64,000 nt of DNA from Candidatus Paceibacterota bacterium (GTDB lineage: Bacteria > Actinomycetota > Actinomycetes > Nanopelagicales > Nanopelagicaceae). Made by a program: the position numbers and the translations under genes. Shown in pieces: positions 21,129 to 30,283 of the stretch (positions are counted from its first letter, which is position 1; each line of letters starts with the position of its first letter). The stretch spans positions 434,001 to 498,000 of the forward strand of contig DATKUL010000002.1 in assembly GCA_035530615.1 (NCBI GenBank), read 5' to 3'. Under the pieces are notes generated by a model that saw only the letters and a list, made by a program, of their open reading frames with translations, did not search any database and had not been told where the DNA came from.

Positions 21129-21848
21129 ATGACTACGCAAGCACCAATCATCCTTGCAATTGACACCCCCGATTTGGATATTGCCAAGTCATGGATCGAA
21201 GTTTCACATGGCTATGTCTCAGGTTACAAATTGGGGCTTGAGTTCTTCACGAAATTCGGCAAAGAAGGTGTCCGCACATTGCAGGATGCGACCGATGCCG
21301 AACTTTTTCTCGACTTAAAATTTCATGACATTCCCAATACAGTTGCTTCGGCGACGAAGCAGATCGTGGATCTCAATCCGCGTTTTCTTACAATCCATGC
21401 ATCGGGTGGTCGAGCGATGATCGCGGCGGCAGTTGCAGCCGCGCCAAATATCGAGATAACGGCAGTCACAATCCTCACCTCCTTAGGGAGTGAGGATTTG
21501 AAGGAAATCGGCTTCAAGGAAGATCCAGTCGTGAGTGCGGTCCGACTTGCGAAACTTGCAAAGGAAGCAGGAGCCACGGCAATCGTCTGCTCTCCGCAGG
21601 AGATTTCCGCGATACGTGCGGCAATCGGTCCACATATGACGATTATTACGCCAGGGGTACGTCTAGCTACTGAGACTCGCGACGACCAACAGCGAACCAT
21701 GGATCCTAAGAGCGCCATAGTGGCCGGAGCTAGTTATTTGGTTATCGGGCGACCCATCACTCAATACTGGTCTCAGGGTTTTCAGGCCATGCGCGAGCGA
21801 ACCGCGGCTTTAGCGAACGAACTCAGTGAATTCATACGGACAAGGTAG
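21129..21848 (+). CDS. pyrF: Orotidine 5'-phosphate decarboxylase
   Basis: Decarboxylates OMP to UMP. The catalytic segment is LFLDLKFHDIPNT, with TIHASGGRAM, ITPGVR and YLVIGRPIT later. ATG 21129 chosen for the purine-rich GGGAGAAGAAGAG upstream; an in-frame ATG at 21108 would add MDKGEEE. 239 residues. Its TAG stop is also the first half of a -10 hexamer for the next gene. Confidence 0.95.
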   Translation: MTTQAPIILAIDTPDLDIAKSWIEVSHGYVSGYKLGLEFFTKFGKEGVRTLQDATDAELFLDLKFHDIPNTVASATKQIVDLNPRFLTIHASGGRAMIAAAVAAAPNIEITAVTILTSLGSEDLKEIGFKEDPVVSAVRLAKLAKEAGATAIVCSPQEISAIRAAIGPHMTIITPGVRLATETRDDQQRTMDPKSAIVAGASYLVIGRPITQYWSQGFQAMRERTAALANELSEFIRTR

Positions 21849-21851
21849 ATT
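21846..21851 (+). promoter_or_regulatory. -10 hexamer (TAGATT) of the mIHF-gmk gene, built on the pyrF stop codon
   Basis: TAGATT starts with the pyrF stop TAG and ends 6 nt before ATG 21858. The spacing implies a leaderless mRNA. No clear -35 seen. Confidence 0.55.
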
Positions 21852-21857
21852 TCCAGC

Positions 21858-22736
21858 ATGCCGGTTCCACCAATTTTGACGCCGGAGCAGCGAGCCACTG
21901 CCTTATTAAAGGCAACTGCCGCCCGCCGTTCCCGAGCTGCCATAAAGTTAAAGGTAAAGAACGGTGAGTTGAGTGTTGGAGACGTCTTAAATTTTGCAAA
22001 AGACGATCAAGCTGTAGGGAAAATGCGTGTAAGTGAGTTGTTGGAATCTCTACCCGGGGTGGGGAAGATCCGCGCCAAGTTGATTATGGAACGACTGACC
22101 ATTTCTCCAACCAGGCGAATACAAGGATTAGGCAAACATCAGAGACAGGACCTGTTGGATGAATTTCATCCGTCAGAACCAGGGCTTGCCAGCCAGAGAG
22201 GTCGGTTAATCGTTCTCTCGGGTCCTGGAGGGGTCGGGAAAAGTACTGTCGCCATGCGGCTCCGAGAAGTATCAGATTTCTGGGTAAGCGTCTCTGCAAC
22301 AACTCGCGCCTCCAGAATCTCCGAAGAGAACGGTGTGGATTATTTCTTTCTCACCGAGGAAGAATTCGATCGAGAGGTCTCCAACGATAAATTTCTCGAG
22401 TGGGCAGAGTTTGCGGGCGCACGATATGGGACCCCTCGGGAGGGTGTCGAAAGGGCCCTTGCACAGGGACGCAATGTCCTGCTCGAGATTGAAATTGAGG
22501 GTGCGCGCCAAGTGCGGGCTCATAGCAAGGAGGCAATTCTGGTCTTCCTCGAACCTCCGAGCTGGGAGCACCTGGTGGCCAGACTAGTGGGACGCGGCTC
22601 TGATTCACCTGAGAGACGGGCTCATCGCCTCGAACTGGCGCAGTACGAACTGGCCCTATCTAAGGAATTCGACGTTGTGATCGTAAATGACCAGGTCGAG
22701 AAAGTAGTCGAGGCACTGGTAGCCTTAGCCTCCTAA
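21858..22736 (+). CDS. gmk: Fused integration host factor (mIHF) - guanylate kinase
   Basis: 292 residues in one frame. Residues 1 to about 105 match actinobacterial mIHF: PPILTPEQRATALLKATAARR, then LLESLPGVGKIRAKLIMERL with the helix-turn-helix-like DNA-contact loop, and RRIQGLGKHQ. Residues from about 114 are guanylate kinase: P-loop VLSGPGGVGKSTV, SATTR, GVDYFFL, EWAEFAGARYGTP, ILVFLEPP. Other actinobacteria have separate adjacent mihF and gmk genes. No stop, and no good internal start, lies between the two domains. GMK phosphorylates GMP to GDP; mIHF binds and bends DNA. Confidence 0.92.
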   Translation: MPVPPILTPEQRATALLKATAARRSRAAIKLKVKNGELSVGDVLNFAKDDQAVGKMRVSELLESLPGVGKIRAKLIMERLTISPTRRIQGLGKHQRQDLLDEFHPSEPGLASQRGRLIVLSGPGGVGKSTVAMRLREVSDFWVSVSATTRASRISEENGVDYFFLTEEEFDREVSNDKFLEWAEFAGARYGTPREGVERALAQGRNVLLEIEIEGARQVRAHSKEAILVFLEPPSWEHLVARLVGRGSDSPERRAHRLELAQYELALSKEFDVVIVNDQVEKVVEALVALAS

Positions 22737-22813
22737 CCACGATTCACATTTAGGTTTACTACCTTTGGAGTGCCCGCACGGGTTGTCGAAGGTCTAGCGT
22801 AAAAGGGGCTTGC

Positions 22814-23062
22814 ATGGACGGCATTACAAATCCACCGATTGACGAACTTCTGGATAAGAGTGGCTCGAAGTACAGCCTGGTGCTCTATGCAGCAAAACGC
22901 GCCCGCCAGATCAACGCTTATTACTCTCAGTTGGGCGAAGGCCTGCTTGAATATGTTGGTCCGCTGGTTGAGACACACGTTCATGAAAAGCCTCTCTCCA
23001 TTGCTCTGCGCGAGATCAACGAAGGTCTTTTGACGATCGAGAATCTCGAACCAACCGCTTAG
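22814..23062 (+). CDS. rpoZ: RNA polymerase omega subunit
   Basis: Small RNA polymerase assembly subunit, 82 residues. [38 protein letters not shown] and the C-terminal [17 protein letters not shown] match actinobacterial omega. ATG with AAAGGGG upstream; a TAGCGT hexamer at 22794-22799 could be the -10. It follows gmk as usual in bacteria. Confidence 0.95.
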   Translation: MDGITNPPIDELLDKSGSKYSLVLYAAKRARQINAYYSQLGEGLLEYVGPLVETHVHEKPLSIALREINEGLLTIENLEPTA

Positions 23063-23079
23063 TCTTTGATAGAACGCAC

Positions 23080-24279
23080 ATGTCATCGTCTGGCCGAGAG
23101 GTTATTCTCGGAGTTGGCGGTGGCATTGCTGCGTATAAGGCGTGTGATCTTGTGCGACGGCTACAAGACCATGGCTTTCTCGTTACGGTAGTGCCCACCC
23201 CCGCCTCCTTAAATTTCGTCGGGACTGCGACATGGGAAGCTCTTTCCGGCAGACCTGTGCAAACGCAAGTGTGGGAAGACGTGCCGGGAGTCGCCCATAT
23301 TGCGTTGGCCCATAATGCAGATTTCATTCTGATTGCCCCAGCAACCGCAGATTTAATTGCTCGCGTTGCACAGGGTCGAGCAGATGATCTCCTCACCAAT
23401 GTTCTTCTCGCATCGAGTGCGCCAAAGATGATTGTTCCCGCCATGCATCCCGATATGTGGCTCAATGCCTCGACCGTGGAGAATGTTTCGATACTTCGCT
23501 CACGGGGTTATATCGTCATTGATCCAGACGTTGGACGCCTTACGGGTTCAGAGATCGGACCAGGTCGTTTTCCCGAAACAGGGCGAATCCTCGACGAATT
23601 CCATCAAATGGTCGGAGAGAACGCGGATTTCCTGGGCCGCAAAGTTTTGGTCACTGCCGGTGGCACCCGCGAACCGATCGACCCAGTCCGATATATCGGC
23701 AACCGTTCTTCTGGAAAGCAAGGTTATGCAATTGCACAGGCCGCGGCGGCACGTGGAGCAAAAGTTCATTTGATTGCCGCTAACTGTGATCTTCCAGATA
23801 TTGCAGGAGTTGCAATCACCCGAGTTGAGACTGCATCCGAACTTGAAGCCGCTATTGATGAACATTTCGATTGGTGCGATGTTCTCGTCATGTGCGCCGC
23901 GGTGGCAGATGCGAGACCCGTGCATCGAGACAATGAGAAGATCAAGAAAGGAGCGCTTACCTCAATTGAATTAGAAACCACCCCGGACCTTCTCGCCAAG
24001 GCAACGAGTAAACGCAGACCTGGTCAAGTAATTGTCGGGTTTGCAGCCGAGACGCAGGACCACTTGGCAAGTGCTGCGAAAAAATTGCGGGAAAAGGGTG
24101 TCGATTTACTGTACGTGAATGACGTCTCAGGCGGCGCTATTTTCGGAAGCGACCACACAAGAGGCACGGTCATATCAAAGGATGGGACCGTCATAACAGT
24201 ATCTGAAGGGCGTAAGGAGACACTGGCCCACGTATTACTCGACCAGGTGCAAAATCGGCTAAGTTTGCCCAATGTCTAA
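23080..24279 (+). CDS. coaBC: Bifunctional phosphopantothenoylcysteine decarboxylase / synthetase
   Basis: Two steps of coenzyme A synthesis. N-terminal CoaC flavoprotein: [19 protein letters not shown], active-site His in [18 protein letters not shown] and PAMHPDMW. C-terminal Coa[37 protein letters not shown] with the conserved Lys, and VGFAAET. 399 residues. The 3' end overlaps metK by 8 bp. Confidence 0.96.
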   Translation: MSSSGREVILGVGGGIAAYKACDLVRRLQDHGFLVTVVPTPASLNFVGTATWEALSGRPVQTQVWEDVPGVAHIALAHNADFILIAPATADLIARVAQGRADDLLTNVLLASSAPKMIVPAMHPDMWLNASTVENVSILRSRGYIVIDPDVGRLTGSEIGPGRFPETGRILDEFHQMVGENADFLGRKVLVTAGGTREPIDPVRYIGNRSSGKQGYAIAQAAAARGAKVHLIAANCDLPDIAGVAITRVETASELEAAIDEHFDWCDVLVMCAAVADARPVHRDNEKIKKGALTSIELETTPDLLAKATSKRRPGQVIVGFAAETQDHLASAAKKLREKGVDLLYVNDVSGGAIFGSDHTRGTVISKDGTVITVSEGRKETLAHVLLDQVQNRLSLPNV

Positions 24280-25462
24280 GCGCTTATTTACCTCCGAATC
24301 CGTAACCGAAGGCCACCCCGACAAGATTGCCGATCAAATTTCTGATGCCATTTTAGATTCACTACTCGGGCAGGACAAAAAGAGTCGGGTTGCCGTGGAA
24401 ACACTCATCACGACTGGACAAGTCCACGTTGCGGGAGAAGTCACCACAGATGGATACGCCGATGTGATGGGCATCGTCCGCGATACCGTACTTGGGATTG
24501 GGTATGACTCTTCCGACAAGGGGTTCGATGGAAATACTTGCGGTGTTTCCATCTCTATTGGTCAACAGTCACAAGACATTGCCCAAGGCGTGGATGACGC
24601 ATACGAGAATCGCGTCTCCTCTTCCGTAGATCCTTTAGATCTACAAGGAGCAGGGGATCAAGGTCTGATGTTCGGCTATGCATGTGATGACACCCCTGAA
24701 TTTATGCCTCTTCCGATCTCCCTAGCGCACAGATTGGCTCAACAATTATCACGTGTGCGAAAGAGCGGCGAACTTAGCTACTTGCGCCCGGACGGAAAAA
24801 CTCAAGTAACAATTGAGTACGAAGGTAATAAAGCAGTAGCGCTAAACACCATCGTAATTTCCAGTCAGCATTCACCTGATGTTGACCTTCTCAAGACCAT
24901 GACTCCTGATGTCATCAAGAGTGTCATCGACCCAATTCTCGCGGGTGTAGAGCTTTCGCGTAAGGACCTGCGCATTCTTATCAATCCCACGGGACGATTC
25001 GTTATCGGTGGCCCCATGGGCGATGCCGGGCTTACTGGACGCAAAATTATCGTTGACACGTATGGAGGCATGGCCCGACATGGGGGAGGCGCCTTCAGCG
25101 GAAAAGACCCTTCAAAAGTTGATCGTTCAGCGGCTTATGCCATGCGTTGGGTGGCAAAGAATGTCGTGGCAGCCGGTCTGGCCCGGCGCTGTGAAGTGCA
25201 GGTGGCATATGCAATCGGGAAGGCACAGCCCGTAGGATTTTTCATCGAAACCTTCGGAACCGAAAATGTTTCGGTCTCAAAAATTCAAGATGCCGTTCTC
25301 GCTACTTTTGATTTACGCCCCGCAGCGATTATCAGAGACCTGCAGTTATTGCGTCCGATTTACTCTTTAACGAGCGCATACGGTCATTTTGGCCGCGAGT
25401 TGCCGGAATTCACATGGGAAGCGACTGATCGCGTAGCGGCATTACGCGCTGCCGCACAGTAG
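24272..25462 (+). CDS. metK: S-adenosylmethionine synthetase
   Basis: Makes AdoMet from methionine and ATP. Diagnostic segments: [52 protein letters not shown] and [16 protein letters not shown]. 396 residues. Translationally coupled to coaBC by an 8-bp overlap. No SAM riboswitch is possible in this arrangement. Confidence 0.98.
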   Translation: MSKRLFTSESVTEGHPDKIADQISDAILDSLLGQDKKSRVAVETLITTGQVHVAGEVTTDGYADVMGIVRDTVLGIGYDSSDKGFDGNTCGVSISIGQQSQDIAQGVDDAYENRVSSSVDPLDLQGAGDQGLMFGYACDDTPEFMPLPISLAHRLAQQLSRVRKSGELSYLRPDGKTQVTIEYEGNKAVALNTIVISSQHSPDVDLLKTMTPDVIKSVIDPILAGVELSRKDLRILINPTGRFVIGGPMGDAGLTGRKIIVDTYGGMARHGGGAFSGKDPSKVDRSAAYAMRWVAKNVVAAGLARRCEVQVAYAIGKAQPVGFFIETFGTENVSVSKIQDAVLATFDLRPAAIIRDLQLLRPIYSLTSAYGHFGRELPEFTWEATDRVAALRAAAQ

Positions 25463-25471
25463 CTGATCATC

Positions 25472-27400
25472 GTGGTTGCACCTCGACCACTCCGTCTGAA
25501 ATCCCAAGTGGGTACCTCAGGTAAACCCACGGTCGCGATTAAACTTCCGGTCGCTCGGGTCTGGGTTGATAGTGGCGTCTTCCATTTGGATTCGCCCTTC
25601 GATTACTGGGTACCCGAGACTCTTTCGAGCGTTGCTCTGCCGGGAGTTCGAGTCCAGGTCGAATTTGGAAACTCAATCCATGAAGCAATCATTGTGGAGA
25701 GAATCGAGAGTTCGCCAAGCGCGGGCAATCTAAAAGCATTATTGAAAGTTCTTTCTCCGCACCCGGTCGCTACGTCGGATTCCCTATCGCTGATCTCACT
25801 AGTCGCTCGTCGCTGGGCTGGTATGCCATATGACGTAGTACGAAGTGCTATTCCGCCCAGAGTCGCCTCCGTAGATAAAGAACCGATTTCTTTACCGCAA
25901 GAATTTGCATTGCCAGCGGTCGAGCGAGGCGATATCCCGCTTGAACTCTTCGCGAAAGAGGTAAGGGCCTTCTGGTCGCTTCCCCCTTCTCTCAATGTTT
26001 CCCAATTGCTTTCACGGCTGATAGTCAACCGAGTTGCGCACGGACAAGTACTTGTCGTTGCCCCGGATGAGCGCCAGCTCATCCGAATTGAAGTCGACCT
26101 ACTTCTTCTTTTGCCAAGAGAGTCGGTGGTCCGCCTTGATGGTCACCTTTCACGAGCTGATCGCTACCGCAACTATTTGAAAGTAGTGAGCGGAAGTTCG
26201 AGAGTCGCACTCGGACTGCGCGGCTCGATATTCGCACCTTTACAACCGGGCTCGACAATTATTGTCTTAGGGGAGACGTCGGAACTCCTCTATGAACCAC
26301 GAACTCCTGGTTGGAACGTGCGCGATGTAGCACTCATGCGGGCAAACGAGAGCAAGGAGAGCCTGATTTTTCTGGGCTTTTCGCCGTCGCTCGAACTGGC
26401 AAGGCTCATTGAAACTGGATGGATCACGCATATCTCTTCAAAGCGGCGCCGCGCGGTAACCGCAGCATCCCAAACGCATGGTGAACTTCTTCCCAGCAAA
26501 GTTTTCCCGATAGTTCGAAACGCACTTATATCGGGACCAGTACTTTTTCTGGTTCCGCGAAAAGGTTATGGGAATGCGGTTCTGTGTAATAAGTGCCGCA
26601 ATATCTCACTCTGCGAGTGTGGCGGACGACTTGAACAGAAGGCCGCCGGACGGGATCCTCAATGTGTTCTCTGTCAGAAACAGTTCCCATCCTGGCACTG
26701 TGCATGGTGCCAGGACACTTTGATATATATCGCCTCCCGCGGGATAGATAGATTCGCCGAAGAGATCGGGACCGCTTTCCCGAATAATCAGATTATCAAT
26801 TCCTCTGGTGATCACATTGTGGATCACATCCCTCATCAACCCGCGCTTGTCGTTGCGACACCCGGGTCGCAACCTTCCACACCGGCAGGCTATTCAGCGG
26901 TGGCCCTGTTGGAGGGCACAAGATTTCTCGGTCATACGGATCTTCGATCCGCAGAAACTGCACGGGAGCATTTTTTTGAAACCGCGAGTCTAGTTTCAGA
27001 GTCTGGAATCATCTTTCTCGCCCTTGATCAAGGACATCCGATGGTTGCCTCTCTGACCCGTTGGGATGCAACCGCCATGGTTCGCAAAGAGTTACAAGAT
27101 CGCGAGGAATTGAAATTCCCTCCCTACTACCGATACATAAGCCTCGAAACAAATTCCCGGGAGGCCACTTCGCTCTTGGCGGGTCTTGAAACGGCCCGTC
27201 GCGAAGAACGAATTCCTTCGCAGACTGAGCTCTCGGGCCCACACGCACGAGAGAATGAAAGATCCCGAATCTTAATATCAGCACCCTTCTCTCTGGCACC
27301 GACAGTCGTGGGCTTTCTCCATGAATTGCAGCGCCGCCGTTCAATTTCCCATAAGCCCCTCTTCACGATGAGAGTCGATCCATATTCTTTGACCCATTAG
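25472..27400 (+). CDS. priA: Primosomal protein N' (PriA), actinobacterial form without helicase motifs
   Basis: Replication-restart protein. An N-terminal 3'-DNA-end-binding domain is recognisable (VARVWVDSGVFHLDSPFDYWVP), and the Zn-binding region at about residues 370-415 has the paired cysteines (LCNKCRNISLCECGG, CVLCQKQF, CAWC). The central region lacks Walker A and DEAH motifs, as in mycobacterial PriA, so it is probably not an active helicase. 642 residues. GTG start 25472 is the most upstream; an internal start is possible. Its TAG stop is part of the def -10. Confidence 0.88.
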   Translation: MVAPRPLRLKSQVGTSGKPTVAIKLPVARVWVDSGVFHLDSPFDYWVPETLSSVALPGVRVQVEFGNSIHEAIIVERIESSPSAGNLKALLKVLSPHPVATSDSLSLISLVARRWAGMPYDVVRSAIPPRVASVDKEPISLPQEFALPAVERGDIPLELFAKEVRAFWSLPPSLNVSQLLSRLIVNRVAHGQVLVVAPDERQLIRIEVDLLLLLPRESVVRLDGHLSRADRYRNYLKVVSGSSRVALGLRGSIFAPLQPGSTIIVLGETSELLYEPRTPGWNVRDVALMRANESKESLIFLGFSPSLELARLIETGWITHISSKRRRAVTAASQTHGELLPSKVFPIVRNALISGPVLFLVPRKGYGNAVLCNKCRNISLCECGGRLEQKAAGRDPQCVLCQKQFPSWHCAWCQDTLIYIASRGIDRFAEEIGTAFPNNQIINSSGDHIVDHIPHQPALVVATPGSQPSTPAGYSAVALLEGTRFLGHTDLRSAETAREHFFETASLVSESGIIFLALDQGHPMVASLTRWDATAMVRKELQDREELKFPPYYRYISLETNSREATSLLAGLETARREERIPSQTELSGPHARENERSRILISAPFSLAPTVVGFLHELQRRRSISHKPLFTMRVDPYSLTH

Positions 27401-27403
27401 ACT
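27398..27403 (+). promoter_or_regulatory. -10 hexamer (TAGACT) of def, built on the priA stop codon
   Basis: TAGACT begins with the priA stop TAG and ends 6 nt before the def ATG at 27410, implying a leaderless def-fmt mRNA. Confidence 0.55.
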
Positions 27404-27409
27404 CCCACT

Positions 27410-27970
27410 ATGTCCATCCAACCCATCCGCTTATTTGGCGATCCGGTTCTGGTAACTCCGTCGGCACCAGTGGTTGATTTCGACAAAGAGTTGCGGGTAC
27501 TTGTCGCGGACCTCACCGACACAATGATGGATGCTCCGGGCGCTGGATTAGCCGCTCCGCAAATTGGAGTGCCGCTACGGGTCTTCGTCTGGGACATTGA
27601 TGAAGCCCTCGGTCATCTCATTAACCCGACTTTGGATTTAAGCGAAGACCTGCAAGAGGGGGAAGAGGGTTGCCTTTCTTTTCCAGAACTCCGATACAAC
27701 ACCCCGCGTGCATTCCGAGTTGTCGCTAAGGGATGGAATATGTACGGCGAACCAATTTCGGTTGAGGGAAGTGAATTACTTGCGCGCGCACTCCAACATG
27801 AGACGGATCACCTTGACGGGGTTCTCTTTATTGATCGCCTTTCTAAAGAGGATCGGAAAAACGCAATGAAAGAGATTCGCGAGTCCGAATGGTTTGGGTT
27901 GTCGCAAGAAACTGGAGCGAATCCCCAGGTTAAAGTTTCGCCACATTACACCTACGGCAAAGGTCTTTAG
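27410..27970 (+). CDS. def: Peptide deformylase
   Basis: Removes formyl from nascent N-termini. All three motifs are present: GAGLAAPQIG, EGCLSFP (metal Cys) and QHETDHLDG (HExxH). 186 residues. Its stop overlaps the fmt GTG start by 1 bp (TAGTG); def-fmt pairs the removal and the addition of the formyl group. Confidence 0.97.
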   Translation: MSIQPIRLFGDPVLVTPSAPVVDFDKELRVLVADLTDTMMDAPGAGLAAPQIGVPLRVFVWDIDEALGHLINPTLDLSEDLQEGEEGCLSFPELRYNTPRAFRVVAKGWNMYGEPISVEGSELLARALQHETDHLDGVLFIDRLSKEDRKNAMKEIRESEWFGLSQETGANPQVKVSPHYTYGKGL

Positions 27971-28884
27971 TGCGCATTGCTGTTGCGGCGACTCCATACG
28001 TGGCAATTCCGACTTTGGATTGGCTGCATGGGTCCAAGCATGATCTACGTCTGGTAATCACCCAACCTGATCGGCCGGCCGGTCGCGGACGAAACTTAAG
28101 GCCTTCGCAAGTGGCATCGTGGGCCGCAGCCCACCATGTCCTGACCGTCAAGGCGGAGACGTCAGACGAACTAGTAGAACCACTAGCCAATGTGGACCTC
28201 GTCGTCGCCATCGGGTACGGCGTGATTTTGCCAGAGAGAATTTTGAAAGTACCCCGACATGGTTTTATTAATCTTCACTTTTCTCTCTTACCTCGCTGGC
28301 GAGGTGCAGCCCCAGTACAGCGGGCAATACTCAATGGAGATGACGAGTTGGGCTTAACCGTCTTTGCACTTGATGCCGGTATGGATACTGGTCCCATTTA
28401 TGTACAATGTTCGATTCCCAATGATCCATATGAGAATTCGGGGCAGTGCCTTCAACGAATGGCAACCATCGGCTCGGAACTTGTCGCGAAAACTATTGAT
28501 TTAATCGAGGCCGGAGCTCTCCCAGTCAAGCAAGCGGATAGCGGGGTGAGTTATGCGCCCAAGATCACGAAAGAGGAGGCCCGGATCAAGTGGAGCCAGA
28601 ACGCGGTGAAGTTGAATCGCCAGGTACGCGCTTTCACGCCAGAGCCGGGAGCATGGACCACCTGGAGAGATACGCCTATGCGCATCACCCGCGCACGCCC
28701 ATATTCAATGGAGCACTCGTTGAAAGGCGGAGAAGTAACTCTGCATGATGGAAATGTGGTGGTGGGTTGCGGTGAGGCAAGCGCCCTAGTCATTGAGGAA
28801 ATGACGCCTGCCGGCAAAACTGTCATGTCAGCAAAGAGTTGGATTAATGGCGCGCGTGCACTTGTCGGTGAATCTTTTGTCTAA
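27970..28884 (+). CDS. fmt: Methionyl-tRNA formyltransferase
   Basis: Formylates initiator Met-tRNA using 10-formyl-THF. N-terminal formyltransferase domain with AIGYGVILP, INLHFSLLPRWRGAAPVQRAI and DAGMDTGPI; C-terminal domain with KITKEEARIKW and VRAFTPEPGAWT. 304 residues, GTG start. The 3' end overlaps the longest rsmB frame by 38 bp. Confidence 0.96.
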   Translation: MRIAVAATPYVAIPTLDWLHGSKHDLRLVITQPDRPAGRGRNLRPSQVASWAAAHHVLTVKAETSDELVEPLANVDLVVAIGYGVILPERILKVPRHGFINLHFSLLPRWRGAAPVQRAILNGDDELGLTVFALDAGMDTGPIYVQCSIPNDPYENSGQCLQRMATIGSELVAKTIDLIEAGALPVKQADSGVSYAPKITKEEARIKWSQNAVKLNRQVRAFTPEPGAWTTWRDTPMRITRARPYSMEHSLKGGEVTLHDGNVVVGCGEASALVIEEMTPAGKTVMSAKSWINGARALVGESFV

Positions 28885-30229
28885 TACGCCCAACAAATTC
28901 CGTAAACCTCGCCCAGATGCCGCAAGAGTCCTGGCCTTTGAGGTTCTAGAGCTGGTGAATCGAAGTGATGCTTATGCGAATTTACTTCTTCCGAAAGCGC
29001 TCAGTGAGAGCGCACTAGAACTGCGAGATAGGGCTTTTGTGACGGAGCTGGTCTACGGAACCCTTCGTATGCAAGGTCGACATGACTGGATGCTTTCTCA
29101 AGTGAGTGATCGAGCGTGGGATGCAGTAGACCCAGGAATTGTTGATATTTCTCGTTTGGGCGTACACCAACTAATGGAGATGAGAGTTCCTGCACACGCC
29201 GCTGTTTCCGCCACGGTAGAACTTGCTCGCAAGGTTTTGGGGGAGTCGCGCGCAACTTATGTCAACGCCCTCTTGCGCCGAGTCAGTAAATGGACCCTGG
29301 ACGAATGGTTTGCTTCCATCTCCTCGGTAGAAGATCGCAATGAAAGGTTGTCGATCAAGTACTCTCACCCCGAATGGATTGTCTCCGCGTATTTTGATCT
29401 CCTTCGTGAAGAAGAGGAGGTCATCGCGGCGTTATCAGCTAACAATGTGCCCGCATCCCCGACCCTGGTTTCATGGCCAGGGCGTTCTACCCAAGCTGAT
29501 CTTCTGGCCCTTGGTGGTGAGCCAACGAAATATTCTCCGTACGGCGCAACCTCTGTTTCAATCCCAGGGGAGATTGATCTGATCCGAGCGCGCCGAGCGG
29601 GGATACAGGATGAAGGTTCCCAACTTGTTGGATCAGTTTTTGCAGACGCCGCCAAAGAGAAGGACGATTGGCTGGATTTGTGCGCAGGTCCTGGCGGGAA
29701 AGCCGCACTAGTTTCCAGTCTGGCGCAAGCTCTAGGTAAGCAATTCGTTGCAAATGAAATTTCCCCTGCGCGTGCAAACCTCGTCCAGCAAGTCATTGCG
29801 GGGGGAGAAGTTTGGGTAGGGGATGGGCGTGAAATATCAGAACATGGACGCAGATTCGGCGCAGTACTGGCTGATGTGCCGTGTACTGGAATTGGAGCGT
29901 TACGTCGTCGCCCGGAAATCCGCTGGCGAAGAAAACCATCTGATCTTGCCGGGCTCTCCCAATTGCAGAGAGAACTTCTCGATAGTGCAATTGATGTGGC
30001 AGAAGTAGGGGGAATCATCGGATACGCAACGTGTTCGCCCCACTTAGCCGAAACTAAAGTTCAGATATCTAGTGCATTGAAACGTCGCTCTGACATCCGA
30101 CAAATATCAATCGAACCCTATCTGCCGATGAATCTAGAGAATGCGGTAGTCAATGGTTCTATGCAGTTGTGGACCCATCGTCACGGCACTGATGCCATGT
30201 TCTTGACGCTATTCGAGCGAATCTCATAG
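28847..30229 (+). CDS. rsmB: 16S rRNA m5C967 methyltransferase RsmB
   Basis: Two domains: an N-terminal NusB-like RNA-binding domain (RVLAFEVLELVNRSDAYANL to about residue 155) and a C-terminal SAM-dependent methyltransferase with DLCAGPGGKAALVSSLA, LADVPCTGIGALRRRPEIRW (PC motif) and GYATCSPHLAET (catalytic Cys). ATG 28847 gives 460 residues; GTG 28856 or 28868, closer to the fmt stop, could be the true start. The last 11 codons are duplicated downstream (see separate entry). Confidence 0.92.
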   Translation: MARVHLSVNLLSNTPNKFRKPRPDAARVLAFEVLELVNRSDAYANLLLPKALSESALELRDRAFVTELVYGTLRMQGRHDWMLSQVSDRAWDAVDPGIVDISRLGVHQLMEMRVPAHAAVSATVELARKVLGESRATYVNALLRRVSKWTLDEWFASISSVEDRNERLSIKYSHPEWIVSAYFDLLREEEEVIAALSANNVPASPTLVSWPGRSTQADLLALGGEPTKYSPYGATSVSIPGEIDLIRARRAGIQDEGSQLVGSVFADAAKEKDDWLDLCAGPGGKAALVSSLAQALGKQFVANEISPARANLVQQVIAGGEVWVGDGREISEHGRRFGAVLADVPCTGIGALRRRPEIRWRRKPSDLAGLSQLQRELLDSAIDVAEVGGIIGYATCSPHLAETKVQISSALKRRSDIRQISIEPYLPMNLENAVVNGSMQLWTHRHGTDAMFLTLFERIS

Positions 30230-30264
30230 CGGTGTTCATCACGCTTTTTGAGAGAATCTCTTAG
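30197..30264 (+). repeat. Tandem duplication of the rsmB 3' end
   Basis: Copy 1 (30197-30229) is the last 10 codons and stop of rsmB (MFLTLFERIS, TAG). Copy 2 (30232-30264) reads VFITLFERIS, TAG. The copies match at 26 of 33 bases and five of the eight later codon changes or fewer alter the protein: only M/V and L/I differ. Copy 2 lies between rsmB and rpe. Confidence 0.85.
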
Positions 30265-30277
30265 GCTCAGGTACGAT
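30248..30277 (+). promoter_or_regulatory. rpe promoter: -35 TTGAGA, -10 TACGAT
   Basis: TTGAGA (30248-30253), an 18-bp spacer and TACGAT (30272-30277), which ends 6 nt before ATG 30284. Implies a leaderless rpe mRNA. The -35 lies inside the second copy of the duplicated rsmB tail. Confidence 0.65.
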
Positions 30278-30283
30278 TCGAGA

